Below are positions 53,296-61,486 of a stretch of DNA of 64,000 bases, one piece after another. The stretch comes from Pseudalgibacter ostreae (GTDB lineage: Bacteria; Bacteroidota; Bacteroidia; Flavobacteriales; Flavobacteriaceae): NCBI RefSeq assembly GCF_042427585.1, contig NZ_JBHMFC010000021.1:52570-116569 (forward strand), in the 5' to 3' direction. Position 1 is the stretch's first letter. Each line of letters opens with the position of its first letter. The notes below the pieces were generated by a model, which was not told the DNA's origin, made no database searches, and was given only the letters and a program-made list of their open reading frames with translations. The translations under genes and the position numbers were made by a program.

Positions 53296-54138
53296 ATGAT
53301 AAATTTTAACGGAAATCTTTCAGAGGAAAAAAATATAATATCGGTTGATAATAGAGGGTATAATTATGGAGATGCTCTTTTTGAAACCTTAAAAATAAGC
53401 CATGGTAAAATATTGTTCTGGGAGGATCATTATTTTAGGCTCATGGCTTCTATGCGTATTTTACGAATGGAAATTCCCATGAATTTTACCATGGAGTTTT
53501 TGGAAGCACAAGTGCAGGATACCATTGAAGCAAACCAACTATCTGGGAAAACTGCACGGGTAAAAATTATAGTTCACAGGCACGAAGGCGGGCTATACCT
53601 GCCAGAAACTAACGATGTTGGTTTTATCATAACCGTTAAAGAACTAGAACATGATTTTTTTATTATAAATGAATCTGCTTATGAAGTCGACTTGTTTAAA
53701 GACCATTATATTTCGCCAAGTTTAATATCTACTTTAAAGACGAACAATAAGGTGCTTCATGTGGTGGGAAGTATATTTGCCCATGAGAATCATTTTCAAA
53801 ACTGTTTACTTTTAAATACCGATAAAAAAGTAGTGGAAGCCCTTAATGGCAACATTTTCTTAGTGAAGGGGAATGTTATTAAAACCCCACCACTTATCGA
53901 TGGTTGCTTAAAAGGCATTATGAGAACCCAACTTATAAATGTAATAAAAACGCTTCCTGATTACAAATTTGAAGAAGCTTCTATATCGCCCTTTGAGCTT
54001 CAAAAAGCAGACGAATTATGGGTCACTAATGTTATTGTTGGTATTCAGCCCATTACAAAATATAGAAAAAAGGAATTTTCCAAAGACATTGCAAAGTTGG
54101 TTTTACAGAAAATGAATGTAAAAGCAAGGTTGAGTTAG
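53296..54138 (+). CDS. Class IV aminotransferase (PabC/IlvE/DAAT fold)
   Basis: The 280-residue PLP enzyme begins MINFNGNLSEEKNIISVDNR with GYNYGDALFETLKI, a class IV start. The PLP-binding lysine is probably in ISTLKTNNKVLHV. The cofactor phosphate-contacting region ALNGNIFLVKGNVIKTPPLI follows, then GCLKGIMR. Family members act as 4-amino-4-deoxychorismate lyase or as branched-chain or D-amino-acid aminotransferases, and the motifs do not decide between them. Its stop overlaps the convergent yqgE gene by 4 bp. Confidence 0.87.
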   Translation: MINFNGNLSEEKNIISVDNRGYNYGDALFETLKISHGKILFWEDHYFRLMASMRILRMEIPMNFTMEFLEAQVQDTIEANQLSGKTARVKIIVHRHEGGLYLPETNDVGFIITVKELEHDFFIINESAYEVDLFKDHYISPSLISTLKTNNKVLHVVGSIFAHENHFQNCLLLNTDKKVVEALNGNIFLVKGNVIKTPPLIDGCLKGIMRTQLINVIKTLPDYKFEEASISPFELQKADELWVTNVIVGIQPITKYRKKEFSKDIAKLVLQKMNVKARLS

Positions 54139-54701
54139 TTGTAATTTGGGTTTTCTGGTGCGTTAGACCAGATACTGTAATCACCGCCCAATTCAATCAT
54201 TTTTTCTTTCCAAAAAGATTCATAACTTTTCTCTATGATGTCTTTTTTGTAGGTGTTATCTGTAACTACCCAAGAATGGGATTGCAATTCGACTTCTAAT
54301 TGGTTGTTCCCCCAACCTGAGTACCCTAGAAAGAAACGAATATCGGTCTCTTTAATATTCCCACTGCTAATAAGTTCGGCAACTTTATTAAAATCGCCGC
54401 CCCAAAATATACCTAGAGATATTTCTATACTATTGGGAATCAATTGAGGGACCTTATGTATAAAATAGAGGTTATCTTGTTCTACGGGGCCACCATTATA
54501 TACTTTAAAGGCAGAAGCTTCTACTATTTCGGGAACTAAATCATTTATACTGTAACGTAAAGGTTTATTGAGAATAAAACCTATAGAACCCTCATGAGTG
54601 TGATCTGCTAGCAAAACAATAGAACGATTGAAAGACATATCGCCTATTATTGCTGGTTCGGCGATTAATAGATCGCCTTTTTTTGGTTTAGTTGTTATCA
54701 T
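54135..54701 (-). CDS. YqgE/AlgH family protein
   Basis: The 188-residue cytosolic protein has the family landmarks KKGDLLIAEPAIIGDMSFNR, GSIGFILNKPLRYSI, YNGGPVEQDNLYFIHK and RFFLGYSGWGNNQLEVELQS. The family is widespread and, despite the AlgH name, its molecular role is not settled. It converges on the aminotransferase gene with a 4-bp overlap of the stops. Length is normal. Confidence 0.92.
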   Translation of the reverse strand: MITTKPKKGDLLIAEPAIIGDMSFNRSIVLLADHTHEGSIGFILNKPLRYSINDLVPEIVEASAFKVYNGGPVEQDNLYFIHKVPQLIPNSIEISLGIFWGGDFNKVAELISSGNIKETDIRFFLGYSGWGNNQLEVELQSHSWVVTDNTYKKDIIEKSYESFWKEKMIELGGDYSIWSNAPENPNYN

Positions 54702-54775
54702 TTAATATGATATTAGTAACTAAATCTAATGTTTTTTTATTAAAAAAACAACATTTCGAGCTTTTTTTGTATAAA

Positions 54776-54806
54776 AAAAACCTTTTAGCCATACTAAAAG
54801 GTTTTT
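54776..54806. terminator. Terminator between hup and yqgE
   Basis: AAAAACCTTTTAG and CTAAAAGGTTTTT form a perfect 13-bp stem around CCATA. It lies 20 bp past the hup stop on the minus strand and carries T-runs in both directions. Confidence 0.88.
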
Positions 54807-54826
54807 ATATAATGAGGCTTTTAACC

Positions 54827-55099
54827 TTAGTTTACTGCATTTGATAAATCTGCGCCAGCTTTAAACTTAACAACATTTTTAGCTTTTATTTGGATGGTAT
54901 CTCCTGTTTGTGGGTTTCTACCTTCTCTAGCAGCTCTTTGTGAAACTGACCAAGAGCCAAATCCAACTAAAGAAACTCTATCGCCTTTTTTCAAAGCGCC
55001 TTCAATTTCGGTAAGTGCACATTCTAATGCTTTCTTCGCAGCTGCTTTAGTAATGCCTGCGTGTTCTGCCATTGCGTCGATTAAATCTGTTTTGTTCAT
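54827..55099 (-). CDS. hup: HU-family DNA-binding protein
   Basis: The 90-residue protein is a canonical HU: MNKTDLIDAMAEHAGITKAA, the dimerisation segment RVSLVGFGSWSVSQRAAREG and the DNA-binding arm RNPQTGDTIQIKAKNVVKFK with the intercalating Pro. It packages DNA as a dimer. It is monocistronic, with a terminator downstream and about 190 bp of AT-rich upstream sequence. Confidence 0.96.
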   Translation of the reverse strand: MNKTDLIDAMAEHAGITKAAAKKALECALTEIEGALKKGDRVSLVGFGSWSVSQRAAREGRNPQTGDTIQIKAKNVVKFKAGADLSNAVN

Positions 55100-55286
55100 A
55101 GTATGAAATTTTAATTATTAAAAAATGGTTAAACGTTTTTGTTAAATCCTTTACAAATTTATACGGATTATGTAACCACGCAAGTAATAGCAAGGGAAAT
55201 CCGCGTTTATGTTAATAACTTTGGCTATTTGTTAATAAAGCGAATGTATTTTGTCGATTATTTATAATATCAATAGCCATAAGGGT

Positions 55287-56264
55287 TTAGCGCATCTTGG
55301 CATCATTTTCAATCTGATATCCATTTAAAAGGGATTTTATATCCATGGTCCGTTTTCCAGGAAGCTTCATTTCTTTAATATAGATGTACCCATTAGGGGC
55401 GGCTACTTTTAAGTCATTTTTGCTGGAAACGATTGTGCCGTTTTTTAACTCATGCACTGTAAGTTCTTTTTCGGCGTCATAGATTTTTACATCCAAAGTG
55501 TCGTTTCCATTTATCAAGCTACACCATGCCGCTGGGTAAGGACTTAGGCCGCGAATTTTATTATAGATGTCGTCTATGTTTGCATTCCAGTCTATTTTAC
55601 AGTTGTCTTTATCTAATTTGTAAGCGGTTTTTATATCTTCAGTTTCTTTTTGTGCTGTAGTTATAACAGCGCCTTCTTCTATTAAGCGCACTGTTTTTAA
55701 AACCAGTAAGCTTCCCGAATGCATTAATTTATCATGAAGACTACCAGCGTTTTCTGAAGGTTCAATGTCGATTTCTTCTTGAAGGATCATATCGCCCGTA
55801 TCGATTTTTTCATCTATAAAAAAAGTAGAAACCCCAGTTTTGCTTTCACCGTTAATAATAGCCCAATTTATGGGGGCTGCGCCACGGTAATTGGGCAATA
55901 ACGAAGCGTGTAGGTTAAAAGTTCCCAATTCGGGCATATCCCATACAACTTTAGGAAGCATTCTAAAAGCTACAACAACTTGAAGGTTAGCTTGTAAGGC
56001 TTCTAGTGCTTTTAAAAAATCACCGCATTTTAAATTTGTAGGCTGTAAAACGGGTAAGCCTACAGATTTAGCGTATTGTTTAACGGCACTTTCATTAAGT
56101 TGCCTACCTCTACCGGCGGGTCTATCGGGTGCTGTTATAACGCCCACAATAGTATAGTGGTGCTCTACTAAAGCTTTTAAAGTGCTAACGGCAAAATCGG
56201 GCGTACCCATAAATACAATTCTTAAAGCCTTGGTTTCTGGATGCATATTTTCTTTATCAGTCAT
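55287..56264 (-). CDS. fmt: Methionyl-tRNA formyltransferase
   Basis: Fmt formylates initiator Met-tRNA using 10-formyl-tetrahydrofolate. The protein shows RIVFMGTPDFAVSTLKALVE, the loop GRGRQLNESAVKQYAKS-like region, and the active-site block FNLHASLLPNYRGAAPINWA. GVSTFFIDEKIDTGDMIL follows, and then the C-terminal tRNA-binding domain starting at about residue 205. I start at ATG 56264 (MTDKENMHPETKALRIVF, 325 residues), which lies just after the recQ stop; an upstream start would overlap recQ, and a start 18 bp downstream is also possible. Confidence 0.93.
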   Translation of the reverse strand: MTDKENMHPETKALRIVFMGTPDFAVSTLKALVEHHYTIVGVITAPDRPAGRGRQLNESAVKQYAKSVGLPVLQPTNLKCGDFLKALEALQANLQVVVAFRMLPKVVWDMPELGTFNLHASLLPNYRGAAPINWAIINGESKTGVSTFFIDEKIDTGDMILQEEIDIEPSENAGSLHDKLMHSGSLLVLKTVRLIEEGAVITTAQKETEDIKTAYKLDKDNCKIDWNANIDDIYNKIRGLSPYPAAWCSLINGNDTLDVKIYDAEKELTVHELKNGTIVSSKNDLKVAAPNGYIYIKEMKLPGKRTMDIKSLLNGYQIENDAKMR

Positions 56265-56265
56265 T

Positions 56266-58170
56266 TTATAAATGATATAATTTATAGGTGTTCTTATTTG
56301 TGATTGCAATAATATTATGTTCGAGCATAAGTTGCAATATATTTTGAATCTCTTTTTCAGAACAGTTTAATTTTTCGGTCAGGCTTCTGGACGATAGGTC
56401 GCTGTGCTCCAGTAATTCGATGATTTGTTTGTTTAGAGATTTTTGAGGTTGTGGTTGTGTTGGTTTTTTAGATTGGATGCAAACCGAGCAAATGCCACAG
56501 GGCTCGATATCGGTTTCTCCAAAATAGGCGAGAAGTTGCATGCTTTTACAAACAGCATCATTTTCAACATATTCGAGCATAGCTTTTACCTGTTGCTGTT
56601 TTAGCGTGTTTTGTTCCTTAATTATAGATGCAATTCTATTAATGGTTTTGTCATCTTCTCGTGGTTCTATAAACGTAATTTGTGCGTCTGTATTGGCCAA
56701 TTTTAAGGCTACAATAGCGTCTGCCTCCAGCTTTGTTAGAACTTTTATAATATCGGTTTCAGGAACTGAAGTTTTGTCGGCAATACTCTTAGTGCTTATT
56801 TTAGTTTCGTGCTCAAAAATGCCACCGTACATTCTTAAAATGGTTTTCACAATGAGACTGATGTCTTGATGGGTATTCAAATAGTGGAATAAAGACGAAC
56901 TGCTAATGGTAAATTGTAGCGTGGCTTGATTGTTAAATTGTTTGGATAGCGTAATGATACTATTTCTATCCAATAGTTGTAAAGCGTTATAGCATAGCAC
57001 ACTATTAAAGTTATAGGTTTTACAAAAGCTATTGAAATTAAAGGCTTGCGTAAAATATGCGCCCTCCCCATAGGGAATCTGAAAATATGCACATAGTTTT
57101 TTGTACACTTGCTTAATAAAATCGACTGTAGGCAAAACGTTTAAAAACTGATTCTGGATTAAGGCTTTGTCACTCTCATTTTTTAAAATTACAGCAAACG
57201 CTTTTTCGCCATTCCTGCCCGCACGCCCAGCTTCTTGGAAATAGCTTTCCATGCTTTCCGGTAACGTTAAGTGGATAACGGTCTTAACATCAGGTTTATC
57301 AATTCCCATACCAAAAGCATTGGTGGCAACCATCACTTGTTTTTGGTTATGGAGCCATTGCTGCATGTGCTGGTCCTTTTCGGCATTGCTTATCCCGCCA
57401 TGGAAATAGGTCGCACTAATTCCTTTGGACTCTAAAAGCCGACTTAAATCTAGTGTCGCTTTTCTGTTTCTAACATATATGATAGAAGGGGCATTGTATT
57501 TTTTTAAAATGGTTTCAATACGGTAATATTTATCGTTTTCTGTAAAAACAATATAAGCCAAATTCGCTCTGTAAAACGATTGTTTAAAGATTTTTGGATT
57601 TATAAAGTCGAGTTCTTTAACAATGTCTTTTACAACCTCTGGCCTGGCAGATGCAGTAAGCGCAATTACATTTACATTGGGCTGTAATTGCCTTAAAAGC
57701 GTAATGTTTTTATAGGCTGGTCTAAAATCGTTACCCCATTGCGAAATACAATGGGCCTCATCTACCGCAATAAGGTTTACGGGCATTTGTTTAATGCGTT
57801 CTTGTACCAGTTCTTGTTGTAAGCGCTCGGGCGATAAGTATAGAAATTTATAGTTGCCATAAATACAGTTGTCCAAAAGCGTATCTAATTCCTGAAAGGA
57901 GATGCCGCTGGTAAGGGCCATGGCCTTTATGCCTTTATTATTTAAAGCTTGTACTTGATCCTTCATTAAGGCAATAAGTGGAGAAACAACAATACAGATA
58001 CCGGGTTTGACCAAGGCAGGAACTTGAAAGCATAATGATTTTCCTCCTCCGGTGGGTAAAAGCGCAAAGGTGTCTTCGCCAGCTATCGCGGCATTTATAA
58101 TGGCTTCTTGTTGAGGCCTGAAGTTCTTGAACTTCCAGTACCGCTCTAGTATGTTTATAGGATGTTCCAT
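56266..58170 (-). CDS. recQ: ATP-dependent DNA helicase RecQ
   Basis: The 634-residue SF2 helicase unwinds DNA 3'-5' in repair and recombination. Motifs are FRPQQEAIINAAIAGEDTFA (motif 0), ALLPTGGGKSLCFQVPAL (Walker A), VDEAHCISQWGNDFRP (DEAH), ATNAFGMGIDKPDV and ESYFQEAGRAGRNGE. The C-terminal part has the zinc-binding Cys cluster ending CGICSVC and a winged helix; no clear HRDC domain is seen. It is shorter than E. coli RecQ only at that end. It lies between the AAA NTPase gene (2 bp) and fmt (1 bp). Confidence 0.94.
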   Translation of the reverse strand: MEHPINILERYWKFKNFRPQQEAIINAAIAGEDTFALLPTGGGKSLCFQVPALVKPGICIVVSPLIALMKDQVQALNNKGIKAMALTSGISFQELDTLLDNCIYGNYKFLYLSPERLQQELVQERIKQMPVNLIAVDEAHCISQWGNDFRPAYKNITLLRQLQPNVNVIALTASARPEVVKDIVKELDFINPKIFKQSFYRANLAYIVFTENDKYYRIETILKKYNAPSIIYVRNRKATLDLSRLLESKGISATYFHGGISNAEKDQHMQQWLHNQKQVMVATNAFGMGIDKPDVKTVIHLTLPESMESYFQEAGRAGRNGEKAFAVILKNESDKALIQNQFLNVLPTVDFIKQVYKKLCAYFQIPYGEGAYFTQAFNFNSFCKTYNFNSVLCYNALQLLDRNSIITLSKQFNNQATLQFTISSSSLFHYLNTHQDISLIVKTILRMYGGIFEHETKISTKSIADKTSVPETDIIKVLTKLEADAIVALKLANTDAQITFIEPREDDKTINRIASIIKEQNTLKQQQVKAMLEYVENDAVCKSMQLLAYFGETDIEPCGICSVCIQSKKPTQPQPQKSLNKQIIELLEHSDLSSRSLTEKLNCSEKEIQNILQLMLEHNIIAITNKNTYKLYHL

Positions 58171-58172
58171 GT

Positions 58173-58712
58173 TTATAGGTTGAGGCTTTTTAAAATGAAA
58201 TCCACACGGTTTTCAACGGTATCAAAAGGCACATCAATTAAAGGATATTGGTGTTTTTGATATGTGTTTATTAAACAATCATGAATTTCTAAAGCTTGGT
58301 CAAAACCTTCATAGCGTTCGGTATCTGTGGTGTAAATGGCCTCCCATGGTTTTAGCATGAAAACGTTATCATACACATGGGCTTGGCATACTTCTATATA
58401 ATGTGATGGATAGCTTTCGCCTATATAATCCATGTAGGCTAGAATATCGGGTAGACCTCTATCTAAAAAAACCACCTCTTTATTTAGTAAATGCGCATCT
58501 GTATATTGTTTTAGGCGTCCTTTTAAAAGCAAATTGCTAAATAATAAGGGCTGGGTTAAAAACAACTGCGCAATACCTTCTTTTTTAGCTTTAATAGTGA
58601 TGGAACGAGAGATTTCTTCCCTACAGGCGTAGCCTCTTTTAGCCAATGCGCTTATTAGCGTGGACTTTCCAGAACCAGGCCCCCCAGTAATTACAATCTT
58701 TTTTATGCCCAA
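58173..58712 (-). CDS. AAA-type NTPase/kinase
   Basis: The 179-residue protein starts with KIVITGGPGSGKSTLISALA, a P-loop, and has VVFLDRGLPDILAYMDYIGE as the Walker B-like region, plus the late ETCQ-free segment VYDNVFMLKPWEAIYTTDTE. It matches the AAA_28 / NadR-kinase-like group of small P-loop kinases, where the substrate is often unknown. It is 2 bp upstream of recQ on the same strand, suggesting cotranscription with recQ and fmt. Confidence 0.82.
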   Translation of the reverse strand: MGIKKIVITGGPGSGKSTLISALAKRGYACREEISRSITIKAKKEGIAQLFLTQPLLFSNLLLKGRLKQYTDAHLLNKEVVFLDRGLPDILAYMDYIGESYPSHYIEVCQAHVYDNVFMLKPWEAIYTTDTERYEGFDQALEIHDCLINTYQKHQYPLIDVPFDTVENRVDFILKSLNL

Positions 58713-58800
58713 GTGTTTGATTTTAGTTGTAAAAATCGGAATTTAGCGGCGATAAAAAAAATAGAAATGAATCTGTATATTTGTATCATATAAAAAAAAG

Positions 58801-59094
58801 ATGAGCACACCTCCAAATTCTGATGAATTTTACGAAAAACTGAAAGGACAATTGTACGAAACCGCAAGTTGGCCTTCTGAGTACCTATATAAGTTTATTA
58901 TAAAATCCGACCATTCGAAAATGGCTGTTTTAGAAGCTGTTTTCGATAATATGGGAGCCGTTATAAAGAAAACTAAGTCTAAAAACGGGAAATATATTAG
59001 TGCATCTATAAGTTTGTCTATGCCAAACCCAGAGGCTGTTATTGAAAAATATAAGGAAGTTACAGAAAAAGTGGAAGGGGTGATTAGTCTTTAA
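58801..59094 (+). CDS. DUF493 family protein (YbeD-like)
   Basis: The 97-residue protein contains FYEKLKGQLYETASWPSEYL and YKFIIKSDHSKMAVLEAVFD, with the end of the ferredoxin-like fold in KYISASISLSMPNPEAVIEK. This agrees with DUF493. YbeD of E. coli is the structural reference and may be regulatory. It is divergent from the AAA NTPase gene. The next gene starts 85 bp downstream. Confidence 0.88.
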   Translation: MSTPPNSDEFYEKLKGQLYETASWPSEYLYKFIIKSDHSKMAVLEAVFDNMGAVIKKTKSKNGKYISASISLSMPNPEAVIEKYKEVTEKVEGVISL

Positions 59095-59131
59095 TTTTTT
59101 TTTGTATTTTGCGCAAGCATTACAACTACAT

Positions 59132-59168
59132 GTGCACCAATTTTATAACTGTGCACCAATTTATAACT
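59132..59168 (+). repeat. Tandem near-duplicate just before the DUF4290 gene
   Basis: GTGCACCAATTTTATAACT (59132-59150) is followed directly by GTGCACCAATTTATAACT (59151-59168), differing by one T. It ends 11 bp before the proposed TTG start and may affect expression by length change or by protein binding. Confidence 0.8.
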
Positions 59169-59179
59169 CTACACACATT

Positions 59180-59836
59180 TTGATAGACGAATTAGAATAC
59201 AATACTGAGCGTGAGCATTTAATTATTCCTGAATATGGTCGCCATATGCAGAAAATGATTAATTACGCAAAAACTCGTGAAACTAAGGAAGAACGGGAAA
59301 AATTAGCAAAATCCATTATTGCTGTAATGGGAAATCTACAACCGCACTTGCGTGATGTACCAGACTTTCAGCACAAGCTTTGGGATCAGTTTTTTATTAT
59401 GGCCAATTTTGAATTGGATGTGGATTCCCCATATCCAAAACCATCAAAAGAAGCGTTGGAAGAGCACCCAGAACCGCTAGAATACCCACAAAACTTTCCT
59501 AAGTATCGCTTTTATGGCAATAATATCAAAACGATGATAGATGTTGCAAATACTTGGGAAGAGGGCGATTTAAAAGAAGCGCTTATCTACACCATCGCTA
59601 ACCATATGAAAAAGTGTTTTTTAAATTGGAACAAAGACACCGTAGAAGATGAGGTAATCTACAATCATTTATATGAGCTTTCTGAAGGGAAAATAAATTT
59701 AAAAAATTCAGAAGAAGATTTATCAGATGCATCTAGCTTGATGCGTGCTAAAACTAAGTTTTCTAATACCAGTAACGTTAGTAAAAAAGCATATCATAAA
59801 AAGCCAATAAACAACCGACAAAGAAAGCGTTACTAA
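59180..59836 (+). CDS. DUF4290 protein
   Basis: The 218-residue protein matches my recollection of DUF4290, a Bacteroidota family: MIDELEYNTEREHLIIPEYG near the start, then GNLQPHLRDVPDFQHKLWDQ and YPKYRFYGNNIK-like FPKYRFYGNNIKTMIDVANT. The C-terminus is basic and low in complexity (KKPINNRQRKRY). I start at TTG 59180 because homologues begin a few residues before the EYNTER motif; an earlier TTG at 59102 would add 26 residues encoded partly by the tandem repeat. It lies 9 bp before murA, so the two are probably cotranscribed. Confidence 0.82.
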   Translation: MIDELEYNTEREHLIIPEYGRHMQKMINYAKTRETKEEREKLAKSIIAVMGNLQPHLRDVPDFQHKLWDQFFIMANFELDVDSPYPKPSKEALEEHPEPLEYPQNFPKYRFYGNNIKTMIDVANTWEEGDLKEALIYTIANHMKKCFLNWNKDTVEDEVIYNHLYELSEGKINLKNSEEDLSDASSLMRAKTKFSNTSNVSKKAYHKKPINNRQRKRY

Positions 59837-59845
59837 TAATACCGT

Positions 59846-61156
59846 ATGGGAACATTCAAGATAGAAGGGGGCCACCAACTTAAAGGGAGCATCCAGCCTC
59901 AAGGTGCCAAAAACGAAGCATTGCAGATTTTATGTGCTGTTTTATTAACACCAGATTTAGTTACTATTCATAACATTCCAGACATTGTAGATGTTAATAA
60001 GCTTATTGGCCTTTTAAAAAAACTAGGGGTTAAAGTCGAAAAATTAGCTAAAGGAAGTTATACATTTAAAGCCGATGCGCTTAATTTAGACTATCTAGAA
60101 TCGCCTCAATTTAAGGAGGATGGACGCGGATTACGAGGTTCTATTATGATTGTGGGCCCTTTATTGTCTCGTTTTGGTAAAGGGTACATTCCAAAACCAG
60201 GAGGGGATAAAATAGGGCGTAGGCGTTTAGATACGCATTTTGAGGGCTTAATTAAACTAGGCGCAACATTTCGTTACAATAGAGAAGAACAGTTTTATGG
60301 TGTTGAAGCTAAAAAACTTAAAGGAACGTATATGTTGCTTGAAGAAGCTTCGGTAACAGGCACTGCAAACATTGTAATGGCTGCTGTTTTAGCAGACGGG
60401 CAAACCACTATTTACAATGCCGCCTGCGAACCTTATTTACAGCAATTGTGTAAAATGCTGAATAGAATGGGGGCTAAAATTAGTGGTGTGGGCTCTAATA
60501 TGTTGATTATTGATGGTGTTGAAAACTTAGGAGGAACAGACCACACGATGTTGCCAGATATGATTGAAATAGGGAGTTGGATTGGATTGGCAGCGATGAC
60601 TAAAAGTGAACTGACCATTACTAATGTGTCTTGGGATGATTTAGGCCTAATTCCAAATGTGTTTAGAAAATTAGGTATAACGGTTGAAAAACGTGGTGAT
60701 GACATCCATATCCCTGCCCATAATGATGGCTATGAAATTCAAAATTATATAGATGGTTCTATTTTAACCATTTCTGATGCTCCATGGCCTGGGTTTACAC
60801 CAGACTTACTTAGTATCATACTGGTTGTGGCAACACAGGCGAGAGGTAGTGTATTAATACACCAAAAAATGTTTGAAAGCCGTTTGTTCTTTGTAGATAA
60901 GTTGATTGATATGGGCGCAAAAATTATTTTATGCGATCCGCACCGTGCAACCGTAATAGGGCATGATTTTAAATCGACGCTTAAGGCGATGACGATGACT
61001 TCTCCAGACATCCGTGCAGGGGTGTCCTTGCTTATTGCGGCCCTTTCTGCAAAAGGGACGTCTACGATTCAAAATATCGAACAGATAGATCGGGGGTATG
61101 AAAACATTGATGAGCGCTTAAGAGCTATCGGGGCACGTATAGAACGGGTAGAGTAA
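59846..61156 (+). CDS. murA: UDP-N-acetylglucosamine 1-carboxyvinyltransferase
   Basis: MurA transfers enolpyruvate from PEP to UDP-GlcNAc, the first committed step of peptidoglycan synthesis. The 436-residue protein starts TFKIEGGHQLKGSIQPQGAK with the conserved KN pair (GAKNEALQ). It also has GPLLSRFGKGYIPKPGGDKI, corresponding to the Cys115 loop. Asp replaces Cys in this loop region only if the alignment holds; the loop here reads GGDKIGRRRLD. The second domain ends in IERVE. A Cys-to-Asp change is known to give fosfomycin insensitivity in other bacteria. Confidence 0.92.
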   Translation: MGTFKIEGGHQLKGSIQPQGAKNEALQILCAVLLTPDLVTIHNIPDIVDVNKLIGLLKKLGVKVEKLAKGSYTFKADALNLDYLESPQFKEDGRGLRGSIMIVGPLLSRFGKGYIPKPGGDKIGRRRLDTHFEGLIKLGATFRYNREEQFYGVEAKKLKGTYMLLEEASVTGTANIVMAAVLADGQTTIYNAACEPYLQQLCKMLNRMGAKISGVGSNMLIIDGVENLGGTDHTMLPDMIEIGSWIGLAAMTKSELTITNVSWDDLGLIPNVFRKLGITVEKRGDDIHIPAHNDGYEIQNYIDGSILTISDAPWPGFTPDLLSIILVVATQARGSVLIHQKMFESRLFFVDKLIDMGAKIILCDPHRATVIGHDFKSTLKAMTMTSPDIRAGVSLLIAALSAKGTSTIQNIEQIDRGYENIDERLRAIGARIERVE

Positions 61157-61486
61157 TATTTATTTCATATGGCTTCAAGAACACAAAGGGTTTGGTTTTT
61201 ATTATTAAAAACAGACCCTAATATTAAAGGTCTTATATCGTTATTTTCTTCTGGTTACCTTTTTATATAAATTTTATTTAGTTGTTTTTATATAAAAACA
61301 TCTGCTTCGTTAATTTAATTTCTTCAACGGGATTTATATTTTCTTAATCGGCAGCGCCATTTAATTTTTTTTAAAGGATTTTAATCAGAACGTATAACGA
61401 CTACTTGCTTTTAGATAAAGATTAAACAGACTTATAGTGTTATGAAAAATCACCTATTTGGGGCAACCATACAAGAGCGTTTTGTT
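61157..61486. other. 330-bp intergenic region between murA and a convergent gene
   Basis: I see no gene longer than about 33 codons and no strong terminator, only a weak AGACC/GGTCT pairing near 61214-61233. The sequence is AT-rich with T-runs on both strands. Confidence 0.45.
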
